Of a DNA stretch of 64,000 nucleotides, positions 53,638-63,274 are shown one piece after another. Position 1 is the stretch's first letter. The number at the start of each line of letters is the position of its first letter. The DNA is from CAVZVZ01 sp963778895 (GTDB lineage: Bacteria; Actinomycetota; Acidimicrobiia; Acidimicrobiales; Acidimicrobilacustridaceae): the NCBI GenBank assembly GCA_963778895.1, contig CAVZVZ010000005.1, forward strand, positions 1,922,001 through 1,986,000. The letters are read 5' to 3'. The position numbers and the translations under genes were made by a program. The notes beneath the pieces were generated by a model. The model made no database searches, was not told where the DNA came from, and saw only the letters and a program-made list of their open reading frames with translations.

Positions 53638-54747
53638 ATGAAGAGATCACGACGATTGATTGCGGCGGTCGTATGTTGCGCCGCATTGGGCGTCGGCGCA
53701 GCCGCGTGCTCGAGTGATGACAACGCGACGGCGACCGGCAACACCACCGCGACAACCGGCGCATCGGCGTCGAACATGTCGCAGCCGGTTGGTGCCGGTT
53801 GTTCTGCAATCCCGAAGGATGGGGCTGGTTCGACTGCCGGCATGGCGCAGGATCCGGCCGCGACGGCTGCCAGCAACAACCCGGCGTTGTCGACGCTGGT
53901 CGCTGCCGTGCAAGCCGCGGGCTTGGTCGACACGCTGAACGACACGTCGGCGAAGTACACGATCTTCGCCCCGGCCAACTCGGCCTTCGAGAAGATCCCG
54001 GCCGCCGACCTGCAGGCGCTGTTGGCCAACAAGGACATGCTCACGAACGTGCTGACCTACCACGTGTATGCCGGGCAGGAGTACAGCCTCGACAACCTGC
54101 CGAGCAGCCTGAAGATGGTGAACGGCGGCACGGTCGAGATCGCACCTGACGGCCAGACGGCCAAGATCAACGGTCAGTCCGTTGTGGTGTGCGGCAACGT
54201 CGAGACCGCCAACGCGACGGTGCACATCATCGACACCGTGCTGATGCCTTCGAGCAGCGGCGCGGCGGCCCAGCCGGTCGGTGCGGCGTGCTCGGCGATT
54301 CCGGCCGACGGTGCCGGCTCGACTGCGGGCATGGCGCAAGATCCGGCCGCGACGGCTGCGAGCAACAACCCGGTGCTGTCGACACTGGTGTCAGCGGTGC
54401 AAGCTGCTGGCCTGGTCGACACGCTCAATGACACGTCGGCGAAGTACACGATCTTCGCCCCGTCGAACGATGCCTTCGCCAAGATCCCGGCGGCTGACCT
54501 TCAGGCGCTGTTGGCGAACAAGCAGATGCTCACCGACGTGCTGACGTATCACGTGTACGCCGGCCAGGAGTACACGCTCGACAACCTTCCCGCCATGTTG
54601 ACCATGGTCAACGGTGACACGGCGACGATCGCACCCGATGGGCAGACCGCCAAGATCAACGGCCAGTCCGTCGTCATCTGCGGCAACGTCGAGACGGCGA
54701 ACGCGACGGTGCACATCATCGACACCGTGTTGATGCCTCCCAGCTGA
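53638..54747 (+). CDS. lipoprotein with two fasciclin (FAS1) domains
   Basis: A 369-residue exported protein. The leader ends GAAACSSDD, with a lipobox cysteine near residue 24. Two FAS1 domains follow (about 55-205 and 215-369), each with AATAASNNP, STLV-AVQAAGLVDTLND, AKYTIFAP and the closing HIIDTVLMP. The two copies are nearly identical in protein, 163 residues (489 bases) apart, so the duplication is recent or conserved by conversion. FAS1 domains mediate adhesion. A GAAGGA ribosome site precedes the ATG; a hairpin terminator follows the stop. The neighbour upstream is a molybdo-oxidoreductase, a pairing I note without a known reason. Confidence 0.9.
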   Translation: MKRSRRLIAAVVCCAALGVGAAACSSDDNATATGNTTATTGASASNMSQPVGAGCSAIPKDGAGSTAGMAQDPAATAASNNPALSTLVAAVQAAGLVDTLNDTSAKYTIFAPANSAFEKIPAADLQALLANKDMLTNVLTYHVYAGQEYSLDNLPSSLKMVNGGTVEIAPDGQTAKINGQSVVVCGNVETANATVHIIDTVLMPSSSGAAAQPVGAACSAIPADGAGSTAGMAQDPAATAASNNPVLSTLVSAVQAAGLVDTLNDTSAKYTIFAPSNDAFAKIPAADLQALLANKQMLTDVLTYHVYAGQEYTLDNLPAMLTMVNGDTATIAPDGQTAKINGQSVVICGNVETANATVHIIDTVLMPPS

Positions 54748-54765
54748 AATCGCCTCCAGCCGATG

Positions 54766-54790
54766 AAGGGGCGGTCCGGACCGTCCCTTT
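54766..54790 (+). terminator. hairpin terminator after the fasciclin gene
   Basis: AAGGGGCGGTC (54766-54776) pairs with GACCGTCCCTT (54779-54789) with one G-T pair, followed by T. It starts 19 bases after the stop. Confidence 0.65.
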
Positions 54791-54810
54791 GCGATCGTGG
54801 TTGACGGCAA

Positions 54811-54816
54811 TAGGGT
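54811..54816 (+). promoter_or_regulatory. -10-like box TAGGGT of the BKACE gene
   Basis: Six bases separate the box from GTG 54823. Confidence 0.4.
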
Positions 54817-54822
54817 GCGGTA

Positions 54823-55701
54823 GTGCCCGCCGCGCCAGTGATCATCGAGGCCGCCATCAACGGGGGCCGGACGAAGGCCGAGAACCCGAACGTGCCGATG
54901 GCACCGGAGGAGATCGCGACCGACGCGCTGGCCTGCTTCGGCGCCGGTGCCGCGATCGTGCACAACCACATCGATCGCTACGGCGTTTCCGACGAGGAAG
55001 CGGCGGCGCGTTACCTCGAAGGATGGGAACCGATCTGGCGGCGCGGCCCGACGCGCTCGCTGTACCCCACGGTGAATCCCACGATGGACGGCGACATCGG
55101 TTACGACCACTTGGCCGTGCTCGCGGCGACTGGCCACCTGCGCATGGGACTCGCCGATCCGGGATCGCGTGAACCTCGGCCGTACCCGTGACGGCGTGCC
55201 AACCGGCTCGTTCGTGTATCGCAACAGCTTCGACGTGCTGAGCCACGCGCTCGACGTGTGTCGGACGAATCGTCTGGGCCCGAGTCTGGCGATCTTCGAA
55301 CCCGGGTTCCTGCGCGCGACGCTTGCGTGGTGGCGAGCCGGCCAGCTGCCGCCCGGCGCCATGATCAAGCTCTACTTCTCGACCGAGCTAGGACTCACCG
55401 GCGCGCCGTTCGGGATGCCGCCGACTCGTGCCTCGCTCGAGGCCTATCTCGAACTGCTCGACGGGTGTCCGGTTCCGTGGGCGGTGTCGGTTGCCGGTGG
55501 AGATGTGGTGGCGTCCGAGATCGCACCCCTAGCACTGGCCGCGGGCGGCCACTTGCACGTGGGTCTCGAGTTCTTCGGCGGCGACCGCCAACCCTCGAAC
55601 ACCGAGTTGGTGGCCGAGGCCGCCGCGTTGTGTGCCGAAGCGGGGCGGCCCGTTGCGACTGTGACGAAGCGGCTGGCATCCTCGGTCTTCCGCTGCGATG
55701 A
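54823..55701 (+). CDS. beta-keto acid cleavage enzyme (BKACE/DUF849), two apparent indels
   Basis: A TIM-barrel zinc enzyme of about 292 residues. APVIIEAAINGGRTKAENP, GAAIVHNHIDRYGVS (His metal ligands), DPGRVNLGRTRDG after removal of one A near 55165, IKLYFSTELGLTGAPFG, CPVPWAVSVAGGD and GHLHVGLEFFGGDR are the usual order. The family splits 3-keto acids such as 3-keto-5-aminohexanoate with acetyl-CoA. Near 55660 one C must be added to read VTEAAGILGLPLR and the stop at 55699-55701. The following gene's promoter box lies just after this stop. Confidence 0.82.
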
Positions 55702-55706
55702 CTCCG

Positions 55707-55712
55707 TAAGCT
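55707..55712 (+). promoter_or_regulatory. -10-like box TAAGCT of the GH15 gene
   Basis: Seven bases separate the box from the ATG at 55720. Confidence 0.45.
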
Positions 55713-55719
55713 GCCCCCG

Positions 55720-57565
55720 ATGTCATCGCTCATCGAGGACTACGCCATCATCGGCGACACCGAAACGGTCGCACTGGTGGCGCGCAACGGGTCGATCGAC
55801 TGGTTCTGCGTGCCGCGGTTCGACGGGGGCGCCTGCTTCGCGGCGTTGCTCGGTGGGCACGAGCACGGGCGTTGGCTCCTGCACCCGATCGGCCGAGGTC
55901 GAACGCATCGAGCGTCGCTACATCGGCGACACCATGGTGCTGGAGACGGTCTTCCACACGTCGACGGGCTCGGCCGCCGTGATCGACTTCATGCCGATCC
56001 GCGACGAGGACGCGACGGTCGTTCGCATCGTCGAGGGTCGCAGCGGCACGGTCGAGATGATGATGGAGCTGATCGTTCGGTTCGACTACGGCTACGTCGT
56101 CCCGTGGGTGAAGGAGTACGACAGCGGCATCGCGGCGCTGGGTGGCTGCGACGCGCTCGCGACTGTCGACACCCGCGCCGCTCAAGGGCCGCGACCTCGC
56201 CACGTTCAGCGAGTTCGAGGTGCACGAAGGCGAGAGCGTTCCGTTCGTGCTCACGTGGTTCGAGTCGCACAAGCCCGTCCCGTCGTCGATCGACCCGTTC
56301 GAGGCGTTGGAGGGGACGAAGGCGTGGTGGACCGACTGGGCGTCTCGCTGCACGCTACGCGGGCGACCACAAGGACGTCGTGCTGCGGTCGTTGCTCACG
56401 TTGAAGGCGCTCACCTACGCTCCGACCGGCGGGGTGGTCGCGGCGCCCACCACGTCGCTGCCGGAGTGGCTCGGCGGCGTGCGCAACTGGGACTACCGGT
56501 ACTGCTGGTTGCGCGACGCGACCTTCACGCTCACCGCGCTGAGCGACGCCGGGTACGGCGACGAGGCCGTGGCGTGGAGCGACTGGCTCCGGCGAGCCGT
56601 GGCCGGCAGCCCCAAGAAGATGCAGATCATGTACGGCGTCGGCGGCGAACGACGATTGCAGGAGATGGAGCTCGACTGGTTGCCCGGCTACGAGAATTCG
56701 GCGCCGGTGCGCATCGGCAACGCCGCGAGCGAGCAGTTCCAGCTCGATGTGTACGGCGAGGTCATGGACATGTTCCTGCACTCGCGCCACTGCCTCGGCC
56801 ACGAGCTGGCCGACGACGTGTGGGACCTGGCCCGCATCCTCGTCGAGCACGTCGAGAACGTGTGGACCGAGCCCGACGAAGGCATCTGGGAGGTCCGGGG
56901 GCCGCGTCGTCACTTCGTCCACTCGAAGGTCATGGCCTGGGTCGCGGTCGACCGCTGGGTGCAGCTGTGCGAAGCGGGTCGGCCCGACGAGCCGATGCCG
57001 ACGTTGGCACGACCTACGCGACGACATGCATCGCGAGATCTGCGAGAAGGGCTACAACGCGTCCGTCGGGGCGTTCACGCAGTACTACGGCGCGACCGAG
57101 CTCGATGCGAGCTGTCTGATGCTCGCGTTGGTCGGCTTCCTACCTCCCGACGACCCACGCATCATCGGCACGGTCGAGGCGATCCAGCGCGACCTGGTCG
57201 TCGACGGATTCGTGAAGCGCTATCACACGTCGCCGCTGCACCAAGACGACGGCGAGCCGTGACGGTCGACGGTCTGCCGCCGGGCGAGGGTGCGTTCCTG
57301 CTCACGACGTTCTGGTTGGCCGACAACCTGATCCTGCAAGGTCGGATCGACGAGGGTCGCGAGATCTTCGATCGCATCGCCGGTCTGACGCAACGACCTC
57401 GGCCTGCTGTCCGAGGAGTACGACGTCGAACGCAGTCGCATGGTCGGCAACTTCCCCCAGGCGTTCTCGCACGTCGGGTTGATCCTGACGGCGATGAACC
57501 TGAGCGACGACCCGTACAGCCCGGCGGCGCATCGGTGCGCACCCGTCGAGGTGCGCAAGGACTGA
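55720..57565 (+). CDS. GH15 glucoamylase/trehalase-like protein (six apparent indels)
   Basis: A cytoplasmic protein of about 610 residues when joined. The N-terminal beta-sandwich starts SSLIEDYAIIGDTETVALVA and NGSIDWFCVPRFD. The (alpha/alpha)6 barrel contains RNWDYRYCWLRDATFTLTAL (substrate and catalytic region) and ENSAPVRIGNAASEQFQLDV then, later, GEGAFLLTTFWLADNLI with the second catalytic acid near the end. Such actinobacterial GH15 members include trehalases and maltooligosaccharide glucohydrolases. Breaks near 55893, 56180, 56355, 57010, 57255 and 57395 change frame. Confidence 0.82.
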
Positions 57566-57569
57566 CGGC

Positions 57570-58217
57570 TCAGTCGACGGCGAGGAATCAGCGCCGAGGC
57601 GGGAAGCAGCGCAGGGATGACGTAGCTCGTCATCAAGCGGTGCTCTTCTTCGGGGGAGTGATGGCGCGGCGCCTCGATGGTGAGCAGCGACAGGATGATG
57701 CGCAGGATCCACTCGGCCGTCTCGGCGGCGTCGAGGTCGACGCGTAGCAAGCCCGGCGGTCTTGCGCGGCGGCGAGGTAGGGAGCGACGTCGTCGATCCA
57801 TTGCGCGAACAATGCTTCGGACGCGCCCGAGATCGTCGACGTGAAACCGGGACCCTCTCGTTGCAGGAGCAGCTGCAGCTTCGGGCTGTTGCGGATGGCC
57901 GACAGCAGGTAGACCGCGGCGTCGACGAGGGCTCGGCCGAACGCGGCCGGGTCGTTGGCACCCTCGAAGAACTCCTCGAGGTCGCGTTCTTGTGAGCGTT
58001 CGAGGTCGCGGAGCAGGACGGCGAGCATCAGCTCGTCGCGGTTGGCGAAGTACCGGTAGACGGTGGCCCGGGAGACGGCGGCCTCACGGGCGATGTCCTC
58101 GAGGGTGGTCTTGGCCAGCCCGAATCGGTCGACGCAGGCCTCGGCCGCGTCGACCAGCCGTTCGCGGGCGGCGGCCGTCGTGGTCGGGACTTCGTCGCCC
58201 CACCGCAGCTTGGCCAT
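57570..58217 (-). CDS. TetR-family regulator (apparent frameshifts at the 3' end)
   Basis: A typical TetR N-terminus: ARERLVDAAEACVDRFGLAK then TTLEDIAREAAVSRATVYRY (about residues 15-55). The helical ligand domain follows (DELMLAVLLRDLERSQERD onwards). Near 57755 the frame shifts by one base into GLLRVDLDAAETAEWILRII, the normal C-terminal helix of this group. The end at 57570 (TGA) needs a further shift near 57585 and is uncertain. It diverges from the ferritin-like gene and probably controls it through the dyad at 58255-58272. A TACACT box lies eight bases before ATG 58217. Confidence 0.78.
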
Positions 58218-58225
58218 GGCGGCCG

Positions 58226-58231
58226 AGTGTA
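58226..58231 (-). promoter_or_regulatory. -10-like box TACACT of the TetR gene
   Basis: Eight bases separate the box from the ATG at 58217. Confidence 0.4.
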
Positions 58232-58249
58232 CGACTCGGGACCGGGCCC

Positions 58250-58277
58250 TTGCGACAAACGACAGGGTTTGTATCAT
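58250..58277 (+). promoter_or_regulatory. promoter with embedded operator for the ferritin-like gene
   Basis: TTGCGA (58250-58255) and TATCAT (58272-58277) are 16 bases apart, as -35 and -10. The dyad ACAAAC...GTTTGT (58255-58260, 58267-58272) fills the space between them. A repressor bound here would block RNA polymerase. Confidence 0.55.
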
Positions 58278-58314
58278 GGCCTCACACCACGCCGGACTCC
58301 CAGGGGGAATTGCC

Positions 58315-59448
58315 ATGTCGATCGAAGAGATCATGGGACGCGAAGAGGCCAACGACCTCGACGACGATCGTCGAGCTCGCGCTCGACAATCCGTATGTCG
58401 GCGAGACGCGTGCACGCCGTGACCGACAACGCCGACGCCATCTTCACCTGGGACTACGAGAAGGGTGCTCGGCCGGCCCTCAACAAGCTGTACGAGAAGG
58501 CCAAGAACTCGCAGTGGAACGGCGAGACCGATCTGCCGTGGGAGATCGAGGTCGATCAGGAAGCGGTCACCGTGCAGGCGCTCGGCGCCGAGCCGAACTG
58601 GGAGTTCGCCGGGCTCGACGTCGTGGGCACGCCGCTCGAGCACTGGGGCTCGAAGGAGTGGATCCGCTGGAACGTCGAGCAGCAGAACTGGATGCTGAGC
58701 CAGTTCATGCACGGCGAGCAGGGCGCGCTGCTCTGCACCGCGAAGATCGTCGAGACCGTGCCGTGGATCGACGCCAAGTACTACGCCGCCACGCAGGTGA
58801 TGGACGAGGCCCGCCACGTCGAGGTGTTCGCCAAGTACCTCGACACCAAGCTGTCGGGTCACTACCCGCTCAACTCGCATCTCGGTCTGCTGCTCGACGA
58901 CATCATCCAGGACAGCCGGTGGGACATGACCTACCTCGGCATGCAGATCATGGTCGAGGGCCTGGCGCTCGCCGCCTTCGGCTACATGCACATGCTCACG
59001 CCCGAGCCGCTGCTCAAGCAGCTGCTGCGCTACGTGATGAGCGACGAGGCCCGCCACGTGGCCTTCGGTGTGTTGTCGCTGAAGGAGTACTACGCCGAGC
59101 TCACCGACGCCGAGCTGCAAGGAGCGCCAGGAGTTCGCGTTCGAAGCCGCGCTGCGCATGCGTGATCGCCTGCTCGCCGTCGAGGTGTGGGAGCGCATCG
59201 ACATCGACCCGAAGTTCATCATCGGCCGGCTCCGGGGCGACCAGCTCGAGGATCCGTTCCAGCAGCTGCTGTTCTCGAAGATCGTGCCGAACTGCAAGAA
59301 GCTCGGCCTGCTCGAGGCCAACAACGGCTGGCTGCGCGAGCGCTTCACCGAGATCGGCGTCATCCAGTTCGAGGACTGGACCGACACCAGCGAGGAATAC
59401 GAAGACCTCGACGAGCTCGCCAAGGACCGCGCTTCCTGGAAGCGCTAG
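58315..59448 (+). CDS. ferritin-like diiron protein (three apparent frameshifts)
   Basis: A helical protein of about 377 residues. ATG 58315 follows a GGGGGA ribosome site. After shifts near 58365 and 58415 it reads WDYEKGARPALNKLYEKAK, NWMLSQFMHGEQGALLCTAK, AATQVMDEARHVEVFAKYL and LLRYVMSDEARHVAFGVLSL. The pattern E-x-H and two DEARH motifs give the ligands of a diiron site as in ribonucleotide reductase R2-like and related oxidases. After 59125 the C-terminal part contains FEAALRMRDRLLAVEVWERI. Substrate and partner are unknown. It diverges from a TetR gene and has its own regulated promoter. Confidence 0.75.
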
Positions 59449-61358
59449 TAGCGCTCTTCTTCGGGTTGGTACACGTGGATCGGTACCGCGGTCACGACCG
59501 TGTTCGGCCGCATCCGCAAGCGAGACCGCAAGACGAGCGCGCTCTGGTTGTGGAGCAGTTGCTCCCACCAGTGACTCAGGACGAACTCGGGGATGACGAC
59601 GGTGACGATGTCGTCGGGCCATTCCCGGTCGAGGTCGTCGATGAAGCCGATGACCGGACCCGACAGCTCGCGGTACGGCGAGTACACCGTGCGGAGCTCG
59701 ACGGGGATGTCGAACTTCTCCCATTGATCCTGCAACGCCTCCTGCTGTTCGTCGGTGTGGACGACGGACAGCGCGAGGAGTCGGTCGGGCGCGAGCGATC
59801 GGGCGTAGGTGATGGCGTCGAGCACGCCGCGGTGGATGTTGCCGACCAGCACGATGACGGTGTGGCGGTGGCGCTTCGACCGATAGCCCGCGGGCGGTTG
59901 GATGGCGGCGGTGACGCGGACGTAGTGGCGGTGGATCGACTTGAACACCACGACCACGATCGGGATCAGCACGGCGGGGATCCACGCGCCGATCGTGAAC
60001 TTCGAGACCACGACCACGAGCAGCACGATGAAGGTCGCGACCGAACCGACGGCGTTGATGACCTGGTTGCGGCGCCAGCCCTTCTCCTTCACGTTGCGGT
60101 GATGGATCACCATGCCGGCCTGCGACAAGGTGAAGCCGGTGAACACGCCGACGGCGTAGAGGGGGATCAAGGCGCTCGGTGTCGCCGCCGAACGCGATGA
60201 TGAGCCCGGCCGCGACGAGTGAGAGCACGACGATGCCGTTGGAGAAGACCAAGCGGTCGCCTCGGTTGGCCAGCTGTCGCGGCAGGTAGCCGTCGCTGGC
60301 GATGATCGACGACACGCGAGGGAAGTCGGCGAAGGCGGTGTTGGCCGCGAGGACCAGGATCGCGAAGGTCGAGAACTGCAGGATGTAGTACAGCGGCGTG
60401 GTGCCGCCGTACACGTAGCGGGCCATGAGCGAGAGCAGCGTCTGGTAGTCCTGCGACGCGGGCTCGAGCACGGTGGGCTTCAGGCGGCTCGCCAGCACCG
60501 AGATGCCCATGAAGAACGTGCCGAGGATGAGGCCCATGGCCACGAGCGTGCTCGCCGGCGTTCTTCGACTCGGGCTTCTTGAAGGCGGGCACGCCGTTCG
60601 AGATGGCCTCGACACCGGTGAGCGCGACCGCGCCGGACGAGAACGCGCGGCAACAGGATGAAGACGCTGACGCTCGCGAACAACGGCAGGTTGTCGTCAC
60701 CGAAGCCCGTGCCGTGGATTGGGCGATCTCGGCCAGCGCCTCGGCGTTCGGTGCGATGGCCGGAAGGTTGCCGACGTAGACGCGGTACAAGCCGTAGATG
60801 ATGAGGATCGCCAGGCTGATGATGTACGTGTACACCGGCGGTGCGAACAAGCGACCCGACTCTTTCGTGCCGCGGAGGTTGGCGAACATGATGAGCAACA
60901 GACCCAGAAGACAGAGTTCGACACGGTACGGCCGCAACGTGGGGAAGGCCGACGTCATGGCGGCGATGCCCGCCGAGACCGACACCGCCACCGTGAGTAC
61001 ATAGTCGACCAACAAGGACGCACCGGCCACGAGCGATGCGTTTGCGCCGAGGTTCTCGCGACTCACCACGTACGAGCCGCCACCGCTCGGGTACGCGTGA
61101 ATCGTCTGCCGGTAGCTGGTGATGACGATCAGGAGCAGGACCGCGACGACGATCGAGATCGGAACGAGGTCGTTGAGCGCGGCCAGACCGGCGACCGGCA
61201 CGAGGACGAGGAGGATCTCTTCGGTCGCGTACGGCGGTGGACGAGATGGCGTCGGACGCGAACACGGTGAGCGCGGTCGGGCGGCCGAGACGCGTCTGGT
61301 GTTCGTCCGAACTGGCGAGCGGCGGGCCGACGACCAATCGCTTCAGCGCTGAGTACAT
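59445..61358 (-). CDS. APC-family permease with cytoplasmic C-terminal domain (five or more frameshifts)
   Basis: An amino acid-polyamine-organocation permease of about 630 residues. It starts MYSALKRLVVGPPLASSDEH and RPTALTVFASDAISS (the first-helix substrate region), followed by DLVPISIVVAVLLLIVITSY, YVVSRENLGANASLVAGASL, GAVALTGVEAISNGVPAFKK and STLVAMGLILGTFFMGISVL. The soluble tail (VIVLVGNIHRGVLDAITYAR onwards) resembles a USP-like domain. Breaks lie near 61230, 60715, 60650, 60560 and 60180. It diverges from two trkA genes, the same layout as Rv2690c-ceoB-ceoC in mycobacteria, so a role in ion or amino acid uptake under TrkA-type control is likely. The stop lies two bases from the convergent ferritin-like stop. 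Confidence 0.82.
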
Positions 61359-61536
61359 GTGGGGCCCGGGCTCCGCGGGGATACGACTCCGGCAATCTAG
61401 GCCGCCGACCCGGATATGTGGATTCCGCGGCGGCGGTTTTCTGAACCGAATCTGTCTGGGCGCCCGTCTGGAGCGTGAGGGCTCGGCGGTCTTAGGATGC
61501 GCCGCTGTGCTCCGGACCGGAGCCTGGAGGTGTGTG

Positions 61537-62205
61537 GTGCACGTCGTCGTCGTCGGATGTGGCCGAGTCGGATCGGGCCTGGCCGTCACCCTGGAGGAAC
61601 AGGGTCACACGGTCGCGGTCATCGACCGGCGCGCCGAGGCGTTCCGCCGGCTACCCGAAGGCTTCGAGGGCGATCAGATCCAGGGCGTCGGGTTCGACCA
61701 GTCCCGGTTGCGCCAGGCCGGGATCGAGCGCGCCGAGGCTCTGGCCGCCGTCACGAACGGCGACAACTCCAACATCGTGGTGGCCCGGGTCGCCCGCGAG
61801 GCCTTCCGGGTCGAGCGGGTCGTGGCGCGCATCTACGACCAGCGGCGGGCCGCGATCTACGAGCGTGTCGGCATCCCGACCGTGGCGACGGTGCAGTGGA
61901 CGATCGAACGGGTGCTCCGTCGTGTGCTCCCGGACGTGAGCGATGTCGACTGGATCGATCCGTCCGCCCAAGTGGCCTTGGTCGAACGGCTGGTGCCCGG
62001 TGTGTGGGCCGGCCATCAGGTGCACGAGCTCGAGCTGGCGGGCGTGGCCCGCTTGTCGGCCCTCACTCGTCTGGGCAAGGCGCAGGTGCCGGCCCAGAAC
62101 CTCGTGGTGCAGGAGGGCGACGCCATCTGGATGATGGTGTCGGGCGACGGCATCGATGTGTTCGATCACCATCTGTCGGTCGGCCCGGCCAAGGGGGGTC
62201 ACTGA
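61537..62205 (+). CDS. TrkA-family K+ uptake regulator (first of two)
   Basis: A 222-residue RCK protein. HVVVVGCGRVGSGLAVTLEE binds NAD(H), VIDRR is the acidic end of the second strand, and VTNGDNSNIVVARVAREAF is the family motif. A TrkA-C domain makes up the last 80 or so residues (VALVERLVPGVWAGHQVHEL). It gates a potassium transporter by nucleotide binding. The start GTG 61537 has a GGAGG ribosome site six bases away. It overlaps the second trkA gene by one base and is the same length. Confidence 0.88.
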   Translation: MHVVVVGCGRVGSGLAVTLEEQGHTVAVIDRRAEAFRRLPEGFEGDQIQGVGFDQSRLRQAGIERAEALAAVTNGDNSNIVVARVAREAFRVERVVARIYDQRRAAIYERVGIPTVATVQWTIERVLRRVLPDVSDVDWIDPSAQVALVERLVPGVWAGHQVHELELAGVARLSALTRLGKAQVPAQNLVVQEGDAIWMMVSGDGIDVFDHHLSVGPAKGGH

Positions 62206-62873
62206 TGAAGGTCGTCATCGCCGGCGGCGGCAACGTCGGTACGTACATCGCCGGCGAGCTACGACGCGCGCAACACGACGTCGTCATCGTCGAGGTCGAC
62301 CCTCGTCGCGTCGCCGAGGCCACCAAGGCCGGTGAGCCCGAAGGTGTCACGTGGCTTCAGGCGGACGGCTGCGAGGTGTCCGAGCTGATGCTCGCCGATC
62401 CGGGCAAGGCCGATGTCATGGTCGCGGTCACCGGTGACGACGAGGACAACCTCGTGATCTCGCTGCTGGCCAAGCAGGAGTTCGGCGTGCCGCGTGTGGT
62501 GGCCCGCATCAACAATCCCGCCAACGAGTGGCTGTTCAACGAGAGCTGGGGTGTCGACGTCGCCGTGTCGACGCCGCACCTTCTCACCGCGCTCGTCGAG
62601 GAAGCCGTTTCGGTCGGCAGCCTCGTGCGGTTGCTGGCGTTCGAAGGTGGTCGCGTGCGGCTGTCCGAGGTCACGTTGGCCGAGGATTCACCGGCGGGTG
62701 GCAAGGAGATCGTCGATCTCGGCCTGCCTCGCGACTCGACGGTCGTGGCCATCCTGCGTCAGGACCGAGTGGTCGTGCCGCGGGGCGACACCGTGCTCTA
62801 CGGCGGCGACGAAGTGATCGTGATGGTCACCGACGAGAGCGAAGACGAAGTCCGCGGCATCTTGATCGGCTGA
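62205..62873 (+). CDS. TrkA-family K+ uptake regulator (second of two)
   Basis: A 222-residue RCK protein: MKVVIAGGGNVGTYIAGELR (NAD site), VIVEVDPRRVAEATKAGEPE, ADVMVAVTGDDEDNLVISLL and RINNPANEWLFNESWGVDVA. A TrkA-C domain is at the end (LAEDSPAGGKEIVDLGLPRD then GDEVIVMVTD). It starts at TGATG, translationally coupled with its partner, so the two probably form a heteromer that controls a K+ transporter or the divergent permease. Its stop abuts the stop of the convergent OB-fold gene. Confidence 0.88.
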   Translation: MKVVIAGGGNVGTYIAGELRRAQHDVVIVEVDPRRVAEATKAGEPEGVTWLQADGCEVSELMLADPGKADVMVAVTGDDEDNLVISLLAKQEFGVPRVVARINNPANEWLFNESWGVDVAVSTPHLLTALVEEAVSVGSLVRLLAFEGGRVRLSEVTLAEDSPAGGKEIVDLGLPRDSTVVAILRQDRVVVPRGDTVLYGGDEVIVMVTDESEDEVRGILIG

Positions 62874-63227
62874 TCAAGGCAGAATCGTGTAGCTGGGGTT
62901 CACCAGGATGAGGTGGTTGTGCTCGAGGCGACCGACGCCTTCGATGAGCACACCGCGACCGAGGTTGAGCCCGTGCAACTTCTTGGTACCGGTGAACACC
63001 GCCGTGGCGCGACCGGTGCCGTCGGAGATCGTCACCTCGAGACTCGGTGAGCCGGCACGCGGCACCACTCGGGTCTCTTGCACTTCGCCGCCGACGCGTA
63101 CCGGAACTCGCAGTGGCGCGTCACCGATCGGTGCGATGTCGAGGCCTTGGTAGCGCTCTTGCAGGCGGGCTTGATCGAGCTGCTGCACGCTCGCGGTCAA
63201 GCGGCGTTTCAGATCACTGAGTCCCAT
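62874..63227 (-). CDS. OB-fold nucleic acid-binding protein
   Basis: A 117-residue protein. A helical N-terminal part (LSDLKRRLTASVQQLDQARL) precedes a small beta-barrel: LRVPVRVGGEVQETRVVPRA, LEVTISDGTGRATAVFTG and KLHGLNLGRGVLIEGVGRLE. It matches the OB-fold tRNA/helicase-type domain that is a known neighbour of the trkA/ceoBC genes in other Actinomycetota. Nucleic acid binding is expected; the role is not known. ATG 63227 is chosen; the open frame extends upstream beyond it without homology. Confidence 0.78.
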   Translation of the reverse strand: MGLSDLKRRLTASVQQLDQARLQERYQGLDIAPIGDAPLRVPVRVGGEVQETRVVPRAGSPSLEVTISDGTGRATAVFTGTKKLHGLNLGRGVLIEGVGRLEHNHLILVNPSYTILP

Positions 63228-63274
63228 TGGGGACCACCATGACACATGCCGGCCGTCGCGAGCCAAGACGGCGG

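Noticed and set aside
57633..59423. A 596-codon minus-strand frame over the ferritin-like gene
   Set aside because: Only the TetR part is protein-like; the upstream portion is antisense to the diiron protein.
37590..61240. Programmed ribosomal frameshifting as a cause of the many breaks
   Set aside because: No slippery heptamers or downstream structures recur, and unrelated genes, some with several breaks, are affected. Surplus bases from sequence error explain them more simply.
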